From: Gemmatimonadota bacterium
GTDB taxonomy: Bacteria > Gemmatimonadota > Gemmatimonadetes > Longimicrobiales > Gaopeijiaceae
DNA: 64,000 bases
Direction of reading: 5' to 3'
NCBI GenBank assembly: GCA_009838975.1
Contig: VXQO01000025.1
Location: 12,073 to 76,072 of the forward strand
The notes under the pieces are model-generated. The model was not told where the DNA came from. It worked only from the letters and a program-made list of their open reading frames with translations, and made no database searches. Each line of letters starts with the position of its first letter. Positions within the stretch are counted from its first letter, which is position 1. Positions 34,363 through 43,218 of the stretch are shown piece after piece. The position numbers were made by a program, and so were the translations under genes.

Positions 34363-36060
34363 TCACCCCTCCCAGGTCACCCGTCCCCCCGCCACCGTCC
34401 GCAGCACCGGGATCTCCTTGATCGCGTCCGGGTCCGCGTCGTGCGGGTCCGAGGCCAGGACTACGAAGTCCGCCAGCTTGCCGGCCGTCACCGATCCCTT
34501 GATGTCCTCCTCGAACGACGCGTACGCGCCGCCCATGGTGCAGATCCGCATCGCCTCGGGCACGGTGATCCGCTGGCTCGATCCCCACACGCGCCCGTCG
34601 AAGTCCTTCCGCGTGACCATGCTCTGGATCGCCATCAGCGGCTCGTAGGGCCCGGGCGTGTAGTCCGACGCCGGCGCCACCGGAATCTCGTAGTCCAGGA
34701 ACGACCGGTGGGCGAACATCCACTCCATCTTCTCCGGCCCGTACTCGACCCACTTGTTCCCGTGGTAGTGGGCGTAGGTATAGAAGGGCGTCGGCACCGC
34801 TCCGGCGGCCTTGATCCGCGCGAGCAGGTCGGGATTCACGAGCGAGCAGTGTTCAATACGATGCCTCGGGTCCGGCCTCGGCCACAGCTCCTGGACACGT
34901 TCGTACGCGTCCAGCACCATGCCGATCGTGACGTCGCCGTTGGCGTGGATGCCGATCTGCCAGCCCGACCGGTGCGCCACCTCGACAACGTCGTGGAGGG
35001 CATCCGGCGTCATGGTGAGGATGCCGTAGTCGTCCGGACGCCCGACGTACGGCGTGCTCATGCGCATGGTGCGCTCCGACGCCGAGCCGTCCGCCCCGTA
35101 CTTCACCCCGCCGACGCGCAGCCACTCGTCACCTAATCCGGTCGACACGCCCGCCTGGCGCATGTCCTCGTAGGCGCCGCGCATCATCATGTACACGCGG
35201 CAGCTCAGCTCGCCGTTGCGGTAGGCGGCGCTGTACGCCCGCACGCTGTTGGACGACGTGCCCGCGTCGTGGAAGGACGTCAGCCCTGCCTGGGCCATCA
35301 GCTCGGTGATGAGCTTGACGCCGGCGCGGCGGTCGTCGTCCGTGTGGGTGCTGGGGATCAGGGACGAGAAGACGTAGTTGGCGCGTTCCGCTACCAGGCC
35401 GGTCAATTCCCCGTCCACGCGGTCGAACCTGCCGCCGAACGGGTCGGGTGTCTCGGCGGTGATGCCCGCCAATGCGAAGGCGCGCGAGTTGTAGACGCTG
35501 GTGTGCCCTCCCCGGTGCCCCACCACCGCCGGGTGGTCCGGCACGGCCTCGTCCAGGTCCAGCCGGTTGAGCGGCCGCCCCTCGGCCAGCTTGGTGTCGT
35601 CGTACTTGAAGCCCTGGATCCACTCGCCGGGCGGCGTCTCCCGGGCGCGCGCCGCCATGCGGTCCTTGATCTCGGCGATGCTGCGCACATCGACGTTCAC
35701 GTCCTTGAGTTCGCGGACTCCAGCGCCCGCGGGGTGGGTGTGCGCGTCGATGAAGCCCGGCGTGATCACCGCGTCCCCATGATCGAAGACCTGCGTGCCC
35801 GCGCCCCGAAGCGCGTCGATCTCACCGCGGGACCCGACCGCCATGAAGCGGCCGTCCTTAACGGCAAGCGACTCGGCGGTGGGACGCGCGCCGTCCATCG
35901 TGTGGATGACGCGGCCGTGGGCGATCAGGTCGGCCGTAGTCAGGCCGGAAGCGCCAGTGCGCAAGACGACGCCCTGGCCATCCCCGCAGCCGGCGAGGAA
36001 ACCGGCGCCGACCGTGCCCGCGGCCGCTCCCAGGAACTGGCCTCTTGTCACTGACTTCAT
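34363..36060 (-). CDS. YtcJ-type amidohydrolase lipoprotein
   Basis: This 565-aa protein has an N-terminal hydrophobic segment ending FLAGCGDG, which fits a lipobox. The amidohydrolase domain follows: TPGFIDAHTHPAGAG supplies the HxH, GIHANGD and RIEHCSL give later histidines, and ASDYTPGPYEP the aspartate, so the metal site is complete. The broad type is the YtcJ/AepA group with the central insert around residues 150-280. Substrates of this group are mostly unknown; N-acyl or urea-like bonds are usual. ATG 36060 has AGGAGG seven bases upstream. It follows signal peptidase I on the same strand across 75 bp. Confidence 0.87.
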   Translation of the reverse strand: MKSVTRGQFLGAAAGTVGAGFLAGCGDGQGVVLRTGASGLTTADLIAHGRVIHTMDGARPTAESLAVKDGRFMAVGSRGEIDALRGAGTQVFDHGDAVITPGFIDAHTHPAGAGVRELKDVNVDVRSIAEIKDRMAARARETPPGEWIQGFKYDDTKLAEGRPLNRLDLDEAVPDHPAVVGHRGGHTSVYNSRAFALAGITAETPDPFGGRFDRVDGELTGLVAERANYVFSSLIPSTHTDDDRRAGVKLITELMAQAGLTSFHDAGTSSNSVRAYSAAYRNGELSCRVYMMMRGAYEDMRQAGVSTGLGDEWLRVGGVKYGADGSASERTMRMSTPYVGRPDDYGILTMTPDALHDVVEVAHRSGWQIGIHANGDVTIGMVLDAYERVQELWPRPDPRHRIEHCSLVNPDLLARIKAAGAVPTPFYTYAHYHGNKWVEYGPEKMEWMFAHRSFLDYEIPVAPASDYTPGPYEPLMAIQSMVTRKDFDGRVWGSSQRITVPEAMRICTMGGAYASFEEDIKGSVTAGKLADFVVLASDPHDADPDAIKEIPVLRTVAGGRVTWEG

Positions 36061-36135
36061 GTGTTCCTCCTGGCTCCGTGCCCGCCCATTGACCGTGCGC
36101 TCCCTGGTCCGGCCCGACGCGGCGCTCGGTCCTGC

Positions 36136-36909
36136 CTACCGTACCCTGTCCCCAATGCGGCTTCCGCGAACCTCCGTGATCCACGGAAAGGGCCGGAAGG
36201 AATCGCGGTCGTACGAGAAGTAAATGAATGCCACGCGGCCCTTGAATCGCCAGCCCTCTAGAAAGCCCCACAGCCGCGAGTCGATGCTGTCGTCGCGGTT
36301 GTCGCCTAGCATGAAGTAGTGGTCCGCCGGAACCACCAGGGGCCCCCAGTTGTCCCAGGTCCCCAGGTAGTCCTCCCCGGCGGCGCCCGCCAGAAACTCG
36401 TTCTGCCAGCGCATCTCGGGCTCGTGATAATCGCGCGGGCCGATCGTCTCCACGTAGGGCTCGTCGTGCACTGCACCGTTCAGGTAGAGCACCTTGTCGC
36501 GCATCTCGAGGGTGTCGCCGGGCATGCCCACGACCCGCTTCACGATCGTCATGTTCTCCTCGTGATGCGGATCGAATACGAGGATGTCGCCGCGCCGGGG
36601 CTCCGAGTAGCCGGGGATGCGGAGATTCGTGAAGGGTATGCGCGGCCCGATCGCGAGCTTGTTCACCGCCAGGAAGTCGCCCACCAGCAGCGTGTCCTCC
36701 ATGGACCCCGAGTCGATCACATACGTCTCCAGCAGGAAGACCCTGAGGCAGAGGAAGATGACGAACGCCACCAGAAGCGAACGCACCCACTCCCCGAGTG
36801 AACTGCCGCGCCGGGCGTCGTCCTTGCCGCCACCCTTGCGATCGTCCTTGCGCGCACCGGACCCCCCGGCGCCTCCACCTTTCCGCTTCGCCTTGCGTTT
36901 TGCGGCCAT
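36136..36909 (-). CDS. lepB: Signal peptidase I
   Basis: This 257-aa protein has a long basic N-terminal arm, one transmembrane helix (SLLVAFVIFLCLRVFLLETY) and the S26 motifs: DSGSMEDTL with the catalytic Ser, KRVVGMPGD with the catalytic Lys, and GDNRDDSIDSR. It cleaves Sec signal peptides at the outer face of the inner membrane. It starts 3 nt after the symporter stop codon. The lysine-rich arm (KRKAKRKGGGAGGSGARKDDR) is longer than in many orthologs. No second lep gene is seen in the window. Confidence 0.95.
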   Translation of the reverse strand: MAAKRKAKRKGGGAGGSGARKDDRKGGGKDDARRGSSLGEWVRSLLVAFVIFLCLRVFLLETYVIDSGSMEDTLLVGDFLAVNKLAIGPRIPFTNLRIPGYSEPRRGDILVFDPHHEENMTIVKRVVGMPGDTLEMRDKVLYLNGAVHDEPYVETIGPRDYHEPEMRWQNEFLAGAAGEDYLGTWDNWGPLVVPADHYFMLGDNRDDSIDSRLWGFLEGWRFKGRVAFIYFSYDRDSFRPFPWITEVRGSRIGDRVR

Positions 36910-36912
36910 GCC

Positions 36913-38433
36913 CTAGTCCCCCGTCCCCCGGGCCGCCGTGAACGGCCCGCCCACCACTCGTTTCACGTCGTCCATCACGGCGCTGGCGTCCGGCGGCGGT
37001 CTGGTGAAGAGGCTCACCACGATCGTCACCAGAAAGCCCGCCGCAAACCCCGGGATCATCTCATAGAGGTCGTAAAAGCGTTCTTTCAAGGCAATCCCGC
37101 CGCCCTCCGATCCGGGGAGGATGGGCAGCACCCACGCCACCGCGGTCAGGAAACCCGCGATCATGCCCCAGACCGCTCCCGCGCGCGTCGTGCCCCGCCA
37201 GAAGAGCGAGCACAGCACCACCGGCGTGAACGCCGAAGCCAGCCCGGACCACGCGAAGAGCACGAACCAGAAGATCATGCGCGACTCGGGCAGCGCCACC
37301 GCCAACCCTCCGAGTCCGATCACAACCGTCAGCCCGCGGCCGATCAGCGCCAGCCGCCGGTCGGAAAAGTCCGGCCGGAAGACCTTCTGCACCGTATCCC
37401 GCACCACCGCCGACGACGCCAGGATCAGCAGCGAGTCCACCGTCGACATGATCGCCGCCAGCACAACCACCAGGATCACGCCCGCGATCAGCGCCGGGAA
37501 GAATTCGGTCGACATCACCGGGAGCACCGTCTCGGGATCGGCCAGCCCGGGGAACAGGTAGCGCCCCGCCACCCCCGTCAGCACGGCGCCGATGTCGAAG
37601 ACCACGATGCACAGCACAGCGATCACCCCGCCCTCGCCGATCTGGCTCCGACTCCGCGCCGACATGAACCGCGTCAGCAGCTGCGGCGCCCCCAGGAACG
37701 CCAGCCCGATGCCCGCGAAGCTGAGCGCGCTGATCACCCCCGCCGCCGACCACCCGTGCTCGCCCATCGGCAGCAGCAGCGCCGGATCAATCTCGCCGAT
37801 CCCCGCCATCAACTCGCCCCATCCCCCCGCCTGCCAGATCCCGAAGATCGGCAGCAGCAGCAGGCACAGGAACATCAGAACCCCCTGCACGACGTCGCTG
37901 TACGCAACCGCCTTGAAGCCGCCGATGCTCGTGTACAGCAGAATCACCACCGCCCCGAGCAGCACGCCGCCCTCGTAGCTCGTCCCCAGGAACGACGAAA
38001 ACGCCTTCCCCGACGCGGTCAGCTGCGCGGCGGTATACGCGCCCACCATCGTGAAGATGATCACCGCGCTCACCAGCCGCAGCACGTGCGCGCGATCCGC
38101 GAACCGGTCCGCCAGGTAATCCGGCACGGTGATCGCGTCGTACCGGTCCGTGAACTCCTTGAACGGGCGCGCGACCACCGTCCACGCCAGCGCAACCCCG
38201 ATCACCTCGCCCAGCACGACCCACAGCGCGTGGAAACCGACCAGATACCCCATCCCGGTCAGCCCCAGCAGCAGCCACCCGCTCTCCCCGGTCGTGTTGG
38301 ACGAAAACGCGATCACCCACGACGGAAGCTTCTTCCCGGCCACGTAGAACCCCGCCACGGAGCGGCTCTCGCGACTGGCCCACCAGCCGATCCCGATCAG
38401 GATCGCGAAGTATGTAACGAGCACGGCGATCAT
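36913..38433 (-). CDS. Sodium/solute symporter, PutP-like
   Basis: This 506-aa SSS-family transporter has about 13 helices. Key stretches include RSVAGFYVAGKKLPSWVIAFSSNTTGESGW near the start (the serine/threonine sodium region), GFKAVAYSDVVQG and ILASSAVVRDTV. It is closer to PutP than the symporter at 15.2 kb. ATG 38433 has GGAGGGGG upstream; an open frame to 38532 lacks conserved sequence. The gene is part of a minus-strand run after MmsA and the class III aminotransferase, so a beta-amino acid or related amine is a reasonable substrate, though proline remains possible. Confidence 0.88.
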   Translation of the reverse strand: MIAVLVTYFAILIGIGWWASRESRSVAGFYVAGKKLPSWVIAFSSNTTGESGWLLLGLTGMGYLVGFHALWVVLGEVIGVALAWTVVARPFKEFTDRYDAITVPDYLADRFADRAHVLRLVSAVIIFTMVGAYTAAQLTASGKAFSSFLGTSYEGGVLLGAVVILLYTSIGGFKAVAYSDVVQGVLMFLCLLLLPIFGIWQAGGWGELMAGIGEIDPALLLPMGEHGWSAAGVISALSFAGIGLAFLGAPQLLTRFMSARSRSQIGEGGVIAVLCIVVFDIGAVLTGVAGRYLFPGLADPETVLPVMSTEFFPALIAGVILVVVLAAIMSTVDSLLILASSAVVRDTVQKVFRPDFSDRRLALIGRGLTVVIGLGGLAVALPESRMIFWFVLFAWSGLASAFTPVVLCSLFWRGTTRAGAVWGMIAGFLTAVAWVLPILPGSEGGGIALKERFYDLYEMIPGFAAGFLVTIVVSLFTRPPPDASAVMDDVKRVVGGPFTAARGTGD

Positions 38434-38452
38434 CGCACCGCCCCCTCCGGCC

Positions 38453-38635
38453 TCACCCACGGCCCGCATCCCCTCGCTGCGTCGCCTGCGGCGGAGCGCC
38501 GCCACCCGGCCGCTGCTCCGCATCCCGCGCATCGCCGCGCCTGTGCACCCGGTACGCCGCCGTAACCAGCACGATCCCCGGCGCGACGGCGAACGCCATC
38601 AGCACCCAGGTCCCGACGGGGAGCCCGGCGATCAT
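38453..38635 (-). CDS. Small single-helix membrane protein
   Basis: This 60-aa frame has one hydrophobic helix (GTWVLMAFAVAPGIVLVTAAY) followed by a basic, Gly-rich tail. It fills the gap between the aminotransferase stop and the symporter start, with 19 nt on each side. Small accessory proteins beside SSS symporters are known in other bacteria, but this sequence does not match one that I recognise. The ribosome site is weak, so it may be non-coding. I give it low to moderate weight. Confidence 0.4.
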   Translation of the reverse strand: MIAGLPVGTWVLMAFAVAPGIVLVTAAYRVHRRGDARDAEQRPGGGAPPQATQRGDAGRG

Positions 38636-38654
38636 CGGACAGCCGGTCCGGCGA

Positions 38655-39977
38655 TCACCTGCCCGCCTCCACCGCGGCGCAGGCCCGGTCCAGGCGCCCG
38701 ATCACGTCGTCGATCTCGGCCTCCGAGATCAACAGCGACGGCCCCAGGCGGATGACGTGGCCGTGCAATCCCCCGATCCCGATCAGGAGGCCCTCGTCTT
38801 TCGCCGCGTTGAGCAGCATGCCTGCCAGGCGCGGGGCGGGCTCCTTCGTGACCGGGTCCTCCACGAGTTCCAGCGCCTGCATCAGCCCCATTCCGCGCAC
38901 CTCGCCGATCCAGTGGTGCGAGGCCGCGAGCCGGTCGAGGGCGCGGCGGAGCTGCCGGCCGCGTTCCCGGGCCCGGGTGCGCACGTCTTCCGCGCGCATG
39001 ACGTCCAGCGTGGCCACCATGGCGGCCATGCACACCGGGTTGCCCCCGAACGTCGAGAGCGTCTTTCCGCTCCAGTTGCCCGCGATCTCGTCGGTGGTGA
39101 TGGTGGCGCCCACGGGCATGCCCCCCGCGATCCCCTTCGCCATGACCATGATGTCGGGCACGACCTCCCAGTGCTCGATCGCGAACCAGCGGTCGCCCGT
39201 GCGTCCGAACCCGGCCTGCACCTCGTCCGAGATGAAGAGGCCGCCGTACGACCGGATGATATCGGCCATCCGCTGGAAGTATCCCCTGGGCGGCACGATG
39301 TAGCCGCCGACGCCCTGAATGGTCTCCGCGATGAAGGCGGCGGGGCGCCCGTTCGTCGTCGTCTCGATCACTTCGATCAGGTCGCGCGCGTAGATCTCGA
39401 CGAGCTCCTCGTCGCTGGACGTGCCGAACGGCGCGCGGTACGGGTACGGCGAGAGTGCGTGCGTGATCCCGGTTACCGTGCTGGGCAGGACGCGCCACGG
39501 GGCATGCGCCGTGACCGAGATGGCCGAACTGGTTCGGCCGTGGTACGCCTGCCGTAGCGCGATGATCTCGGTGCGGCCCGTGTGCAGCCGCGCCGCCTGC
39601 AGCGCGGTCTCGATCGCCTCCGCGCCGCTGTTCAGGAAGAAGGTGCGGGTGAGGCCGCCCGGCGCGATCCCCGCCAGGCGCCGCGCCGCCTCGACCTGGC
39701 GTTCGGTGACGTACAGCGTCGAAGTGTGCCCCAGGCGGGCCGCCTGTTCCTGCACGGCGTTGACCACGGCGGGATGGCAGTGGCCCAGCGATGTCGTGAG
39801 GATCCCCGCGAAGGCATCCAGGTACTCGCGCCCGTCGGCGTCCTTCACCCAACACCCCTGGCCCTCGGCGATCGTCACCGGCTCCGGGTACAGAGGCGTC
39901 ACGCAGTCGAAGATGTACTTGCGCTGCTCGGCGAGGATCCCGGCGCCGCGGCTTGCTACTGCTTCCATTTGCTCCAT
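38655..39977 (-). CDS. Class III aminotransferase (AGXT2/beta-alanine-pyruvate type)
   Basis: This 440-aa PLP enzyme has the class III motifs FFLNSGAEAIETALQAAR, TIQGVGGYIVPPRGYF, FISDEVQAGFGRTG and VMAKGIAGGMPVGA with the Schiff-base lysine. The overall layout resembles alanine-glyoxylate aminotransferase 2 and beta-alanine-pyruvate transaminases. The gene upstream encodes MmsA, the dehydrogenase that converts malonate semialdehyde to acetyl-CoA; the pair is the classical set for beta-alanine use. GABA or other omega-amino acids are alternatives. ATG 39977 is used; ATG 39968 also has a GGAG site nearby. Confidence 0.88.
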   Translation of the reverse strand: MEQMEAVASRGAGILAEQRKYIFDCVTPLYPEPVTIAEGQGCWVKDADGREYLDAFAGILTTSLGHCHPAVVNAVQEQAARLGHTSTLYVTERQVEAARRLAGIAPGGLTRTFFLNSGAEAIETALQAARLHTGRTEIIALRQAYHGRTSSAISVTAHAPWRVLPSTVTGITHALSPYPYRAPFGTSSDEELVEIYARDLIEVIETTTNGRPAAFIAETIQGVGGYIVPPRGYFQRMADIIRSYGGLFISDEVQAGFGRTGDRWFAIEHWEVVPDIMVMAKGIAGGMPVGATITTDEIAGNWSGKTLSTFGGNPVCMAAMVATLDVMRAEDVRTRARERGRQLRRALDRLAASHHWIGEVRGMGLMQALELVEDPVTKEPAPRLAGMLLNAAKDEGLLIGIGGLHGHVIRLGPSLLISEAEIDDVIGRLDRACAAVEAGR

Positions 39978-39988
39978 CCCGTGTTGGT

Positions 39989-41449
39989 CTACCAGCGGGA
40001 AATCACCACCCGCTGATCGGTGAAAAACGAGACCGCGTCCCGGCCCTGCGCCTTGAGGTCGCCGTAGAACGAGTTGCGGGTGCCGCCGAACGCGAAGAAC
40101 GCCATCGGCGCGGCGACCCCGATGTTGACCCCGATCATCGAGATCCCCGCACGGTAGCGGAACTCCCGCGCGGCACGGCCCGAATTGGTGAAGATCGACG
40201 CCGCGTTGCCGTACCGGCTCTTCGCCAGCATCTCGAGCGCGGCCTCCAGGCTCGGCGCCCTGGCCAGCCCGGCGACCGGTCCGAACACCTCTTCCCGGCC
40301 GATCGGCATCTCGGGCGTGACGTCCTCGAAGACGGTGGGGCCGACCCAGTGACCGTGCGGGTAGCCCGAAACGCGCAAGCCGCGCCCGTCCATGAGCAGC
40401 CGCGCGCCGTCCCGCTCGCCCTCGTCGATGAACTCGTTGACCCGGTCGCGGTGCGCGCCCGAGATCACGGGCCCCATGTCCACGCCATCGTCGAGGCCCC
40501 GGCCCACCTGCAGCGACGCCGCGCCGTCCAGGATGCCGTCGCGCATCGGCCCGTACGCGTCGCCGACGCCGACCACGACCGACCCCGCCAGGCAGCGCTG
40601 GCCCGCGGACCCGAACACCGAGCCCACGACCGCGTCCGCCACCATCTCCGGATCGGCGTCGGGCAGCACGATCATGTGGTTCTTGGCGCCGCCCAGCGCC
40701 TGCACCCGCTTGCCGGCGAGCGCGGCCCGCTCGTAGATGATCTTTGCCACCTGGCTCGACCCCACGAACGAGACCCCCGCCACGTCGGGGTGGTCGATCA
40801 GCGCCTCCACCGTCCCCTTGCGGCCGTGCACCACGTTGAGCACGCCGGGCGGCAGCCCCGCCTGTTCGGCGAGCTCGACCACGCGCTGATGCGTGAGCGG
40901 GTCCTGTTCGCTCGGCTTGAGCACGACCGTGTTCCCTGCGGCGACCGCGTACGGCCAGAACCAGAGCGGGATCATCACGGGGAAGTTGTACGGGGTGATC
41001 ACCGCAAACACGCCGATCGGCTGGCGCACGGTCTCACAGTCCACGTCCCGGGCGATGTCCTCGAGGGTGTCACCCATCATCAGGGTGGGCATGCCGGCGG
41101 CGTGCTCGACGTTCTCGATGCCGCGCTGCACCTCGCCCCACGTCTCCGCGACGTTCTTGCCGTGTTCGCGCGATAGGCTCACCGCGAGTTCGTCGTGGTG
41201 CTCGTCCAGCAGCGCCTTGAGGCGGAAGAATACCCGCGCGCGCTCCGGGACGGGGGTGCGGCGCCAGGCGGGGAAGGCCGCGACGGCCGCCGCGACCGCG
41301 TGGTCCACGTCGCTTCGGCCCGAGACGGGGACGGCGCCAAGCGTCTTGCCGGTCGCCGGGTCGGTGATGGCGAGATTCTCGCAGGCGTCGGGTGTCACCC
41401 AACTCCCCGCCACGTAGTTGGCCGCGAGGCCGTGTGAGGTGGTCGGCAT
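39989..41449 (-). CDS. mmsA: CoA-acylating methylmalonate/malonate-semialdehyde dehydrogenase
   Basis: This 486-aa aldehyde dehydrogenase has the family signature: PYNFPVMIPLWFWPYAVAAGN, VLKPSEQDPLT, ALGGAKNHMIVLPDAD and the catalytic Cys in SAGQRCLAGS. The AGQRCLAGS and GGAKNH forms are typical of MmsA rather than of generic aldehyde dehydrogenases. It converts (methyl)malonate semialdehyde, NAD and CoA to propionyl- or acetyl-CoA with loss of CO2. ATG 41449 has AGGAGG nine bases upstream, inside the end of the EVE gene. Malonate semialdehyde from the next aminotransferase is the likely main substrate here. Confidence 0.92.
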   Translation of the reverse strand: MPTTSHGLAANYVAGSWVTPDACENLAITDPATGKTLGAVPVSGRSDVDHAVAAAVAAFPAWRRTPVPERARVFFRLKALLDEHHDELAVSLSREHGKNVAETWGEVQRGIENVEHAAGMPTLMMGDTLEDIARDVDCETVRQPIGVFAVITPYNFPVMIPLWFWPYAVAAGNTVVLKPSEQDPLTHQRVVELAEQAGLPPGVLNVVHGRKGTVEALIDHPDVAGVSFVGSSQVAKIIYERAALAGKRVQALGGAKNHMIVLPDADPEMVADAVVGSVFGSAGQRCLAGSVVVGVGDAYGPMRDGILDGAASLQVGRGLDDGVDMGPVISGAHRDRVNEFIDEGERDGARLLMDGRGLRVSGYPHGHWVGPTVFEDVTPEMPIGREEVFGPVAGLARAPSLEAALEMLAKSRYGNAASIFTNSGRAAREFRYRAGISMIGVNIGVAAPMAFFAFGGTRNSFYGDLKAQGRDAVSFFTDQRVVISRW

Positions 41450-41453
41450 TTCC

Positions 41454-41930
41454 CTACACCTCCTCGGAGGACGTGGCGGCCATGCCCACGATGTGCTCGT
41501 ATTCCGCCTCGGTCACCGGCTGGACCGACAGGCGGCTGCGGTTCACCAAGACCATCCCGGCGAGCTCGGGGGTCGCGCGGATGCGGGGCAGCGTGACCTC
41601 GCGCTCGAACTTCTCGATGAAGCGGATGTCGACCATGAACCAGCGGGGGTTCTCGTCGGTCGCCTTGGGGTCGAAGTACTTGCTGGACGGGTCGAACTGC
41701 GTGTGGTCCGGGTAGGACTCGCGGCAGACCTCGGCGATTCCGGCGACCCCCGGGGGCTTGGCGTTCGAGTGGTAGTAGAGCACGCGGTCGCCGATCCGCA
41801 TTCTGTCGCGCATGAGGTTGCGGGCCGCGTAGTTGCGGACGCCGTCCCAGTACGTGGTGCCGTCGCGCTCGAGGTCGTCGATCGAATAGACGTAGGGCTC
41901 GCTCTTCATGAGCCAGTGCTGGCGGGGCAT
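41454..41930 (-). CDS. EVE-domain protein
   Basis: This 158-aa protein is a near-complete EVE domain: HWLMKSEPYVYSIDDLERDG, YWDGVRNYAARNLMRDRMRIGD, VLYYHSNAKPPGVAGIAEV and a C-terminal RLSVQPVTEAEYEHI. EVE domains bind modified bases in DNA or RNA. Its partner gene is not obvious; it lies between the M23 lipoprotein and mmsA. ATG 41930 has AGGAGGAG upstream, overlapping the end of the M23 gene. It is probably a housekeeping member, as many such domains occur outside restriction systems. Confidence 0.9.
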   Translation of the reverse strand: MPRQHWLMKSEPYVYSIDDLERDGTTYWDGVRNYAARNLMRDRMRIGDRVLYYHSNAKPPGVAGIAEVCRESYPDHTQFDPSSKYFDPKATDENPRWFMVDIRFIEKFEREVTLPRIRATPELAGMVLVNRSRLSVQPVTEAEYEHIVGMAATSSEEV

Positions 41931-41935
41931 TGGGG

Positions 41936-43210
41936 TTACTCCTCCTGGTCCTGGTCCTGTCGGTCCTGTTGCGGTCCGGCCTGTTCCTGCGCGGGCTGCT
42001 GTACCGGCTCCGTCAGGCGGGCGGCGACGTAGCCGTCACCGCCGCCCGGGAGGCGCACACGGTACCACTCCCCCGCTGCGCCCACGACGCGGAGCGGAGC
42101 GTCCGGATCGAGTTCCCCCAGGACATCCTCGCGGGTGCCCGGCCCGGCGCGGAGCCGGATTCCCTCGTTGCGCGGCTGCACCCTGGCTCCGAGGAGCGCC
42201 GCGTCTGCCGTTTGCTCGGCGAGTTGCGTGCGGGGCGCCGTGAGGAAGGGAAAGGGATCGAGAGGGCCCTCGCCCCGGCGATAGATGCCAAAGTGCAGGT
42301 GCGGCGGCGTGGTGCGCGCGTTTCCGGTGTTGCCGACGAAGCCGATCGTGTCACCCGGTTCGACGAGGTCTCCGTCGCTCACGTGCTGGCTGTCGAGGTG
42401 CGCGTAGTAGATGCTGGCGCCACGTTGCCGGTCGCGGAGCCACACCACCTTGCCGCCGATCCGCGTGTTGCGAACGCGATCCGCCCGCCCCGCCGCGACC
42501 GCAAGCACGGGGGTGCCGCGTCTGGCGAAGATGTCGACCCCATGGTGCCGGCGCCTTCCACCGTCCCGGGGCGCCCCGAAGAAGCTCAGGATCGAAGGCG
42601 CGGAGTGCCCCTCGACGGGAAAGGCGAACACGTTATCCTCGCCGAGGGTTACGCGGAAGCTGCCGCCCCTGAGGAGCTCGGGCTGGACGCGCAGGACGTA
42701 GTCGCCACCCCTCCAGGGGTCCTCGTGGCTGAAGGTGCGGGACAGAGAATCCGACGAGAACACGGGCCTTGGCGGGTTGTCGCCGCTCGCCGGCAGCCTG
42801 AAGAGGTCGATGAAGAGGCGAGTGTCGTCATCGGAATCCAGGGAGACGGCGAAGGTGAGCTTGCGGCCTCTCGGGATGTGGATGCGGTACGCCACCGCCG
42901 ACGGCTCTTCGGGCGTAATGTACCCCTCTTCTTCGAACGGGGGCGTGACCGTGACCGGTTGCGTCAGCGCGCGTTGCCCGGCTGCCTCCCAGTCGCGCAC
43001 CAGCGCCGTTTCGCCGAGCCCCGCGGCTGCCAGCGAGGCCTGGTAGGCTTCGTAGGGAGTGAGGTCGCGGAAGCTGTCCTCGAGCACTTCGACCTGCTCG
43101 CACGCCGCCAGCGCCCCGGTCACGGCGAGGACGCCGAGGTGACATCGCCGTCGACGGCCCCGTTTCGTCGCGGACCGATCGCCGCTCGAGCGAAGCAGGG
43201 CTGGCGTCAC
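41936..43210 (-). CDS. M23-family peptidase lipoprotein with SH3 domain
   Basis: This 424-aa protein starts at GTG 43210, 8 nt after the pckA stop. A hydrophobic segment ends ALAACEQ, a lipobox. A beta-rich region follows, then the M23 domain with HHGVDIFARRG (His and Asp ligands) and PPHLHFGIY (His-x-His). A bacterial SH3 domain (about residues 325-395, RLRAGPGTREDVLG and GDGYVAARL) and a Gln/Glu-rich tail complete it. It should cut peptidoglycan cross-links in the periplasm. The motifs look complete, so it is likely active rather than an activator such as EnvC. No start codon with a strong ribosome site was found. Confidence 0.85.
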   Translation of the reverse strand: MTPALLRSSGDRSATKRGRRRRCHLGVLAVTGALAACEQVEVLEDSFRDLTPYEAYQASLAAAGLGETALVRDWEAAGQRALTQPVTVTPPFEEEGYITPEEPSAVAYRIHIPRGRKLTFAVSLDSDDDTRLFIDLFRLPASGDNPPRPVFSSDSLSRTFSHEDPWRGGDYVLRVQPELLRGGSFRVTLGEDNVFAFPVEGHSAPSILSFFGAPRDGGRRRHHGVDIFARRGTPVLAVAAGRADRVRNTRIGGKVVWLRDRQRGASIYYAHLDSQHVSDGDLVEPGDTIGFVGNTGNARTTPPHLHFGIYRRGEGPLDPFPFLTAPRTQLAEQTADAALLGARVQPRNEGIRLRAGPGTREDVLGELDPDAPLRVVGAAGEWYRVRLPGGGDGYVAARLTEPVQQPAQEQAGPQQDRQDQDQEE

Positions 43211-43218
43211 GCGCTGGC

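Noticed and set aside
41454-41930. EVE-domain protein as part of a modification-dependent restriction system
   Set aside because: No McrBC-like GTPase, HNH or other nuclease gene is adjacent; the neighbours are metabolic and envelope genes.
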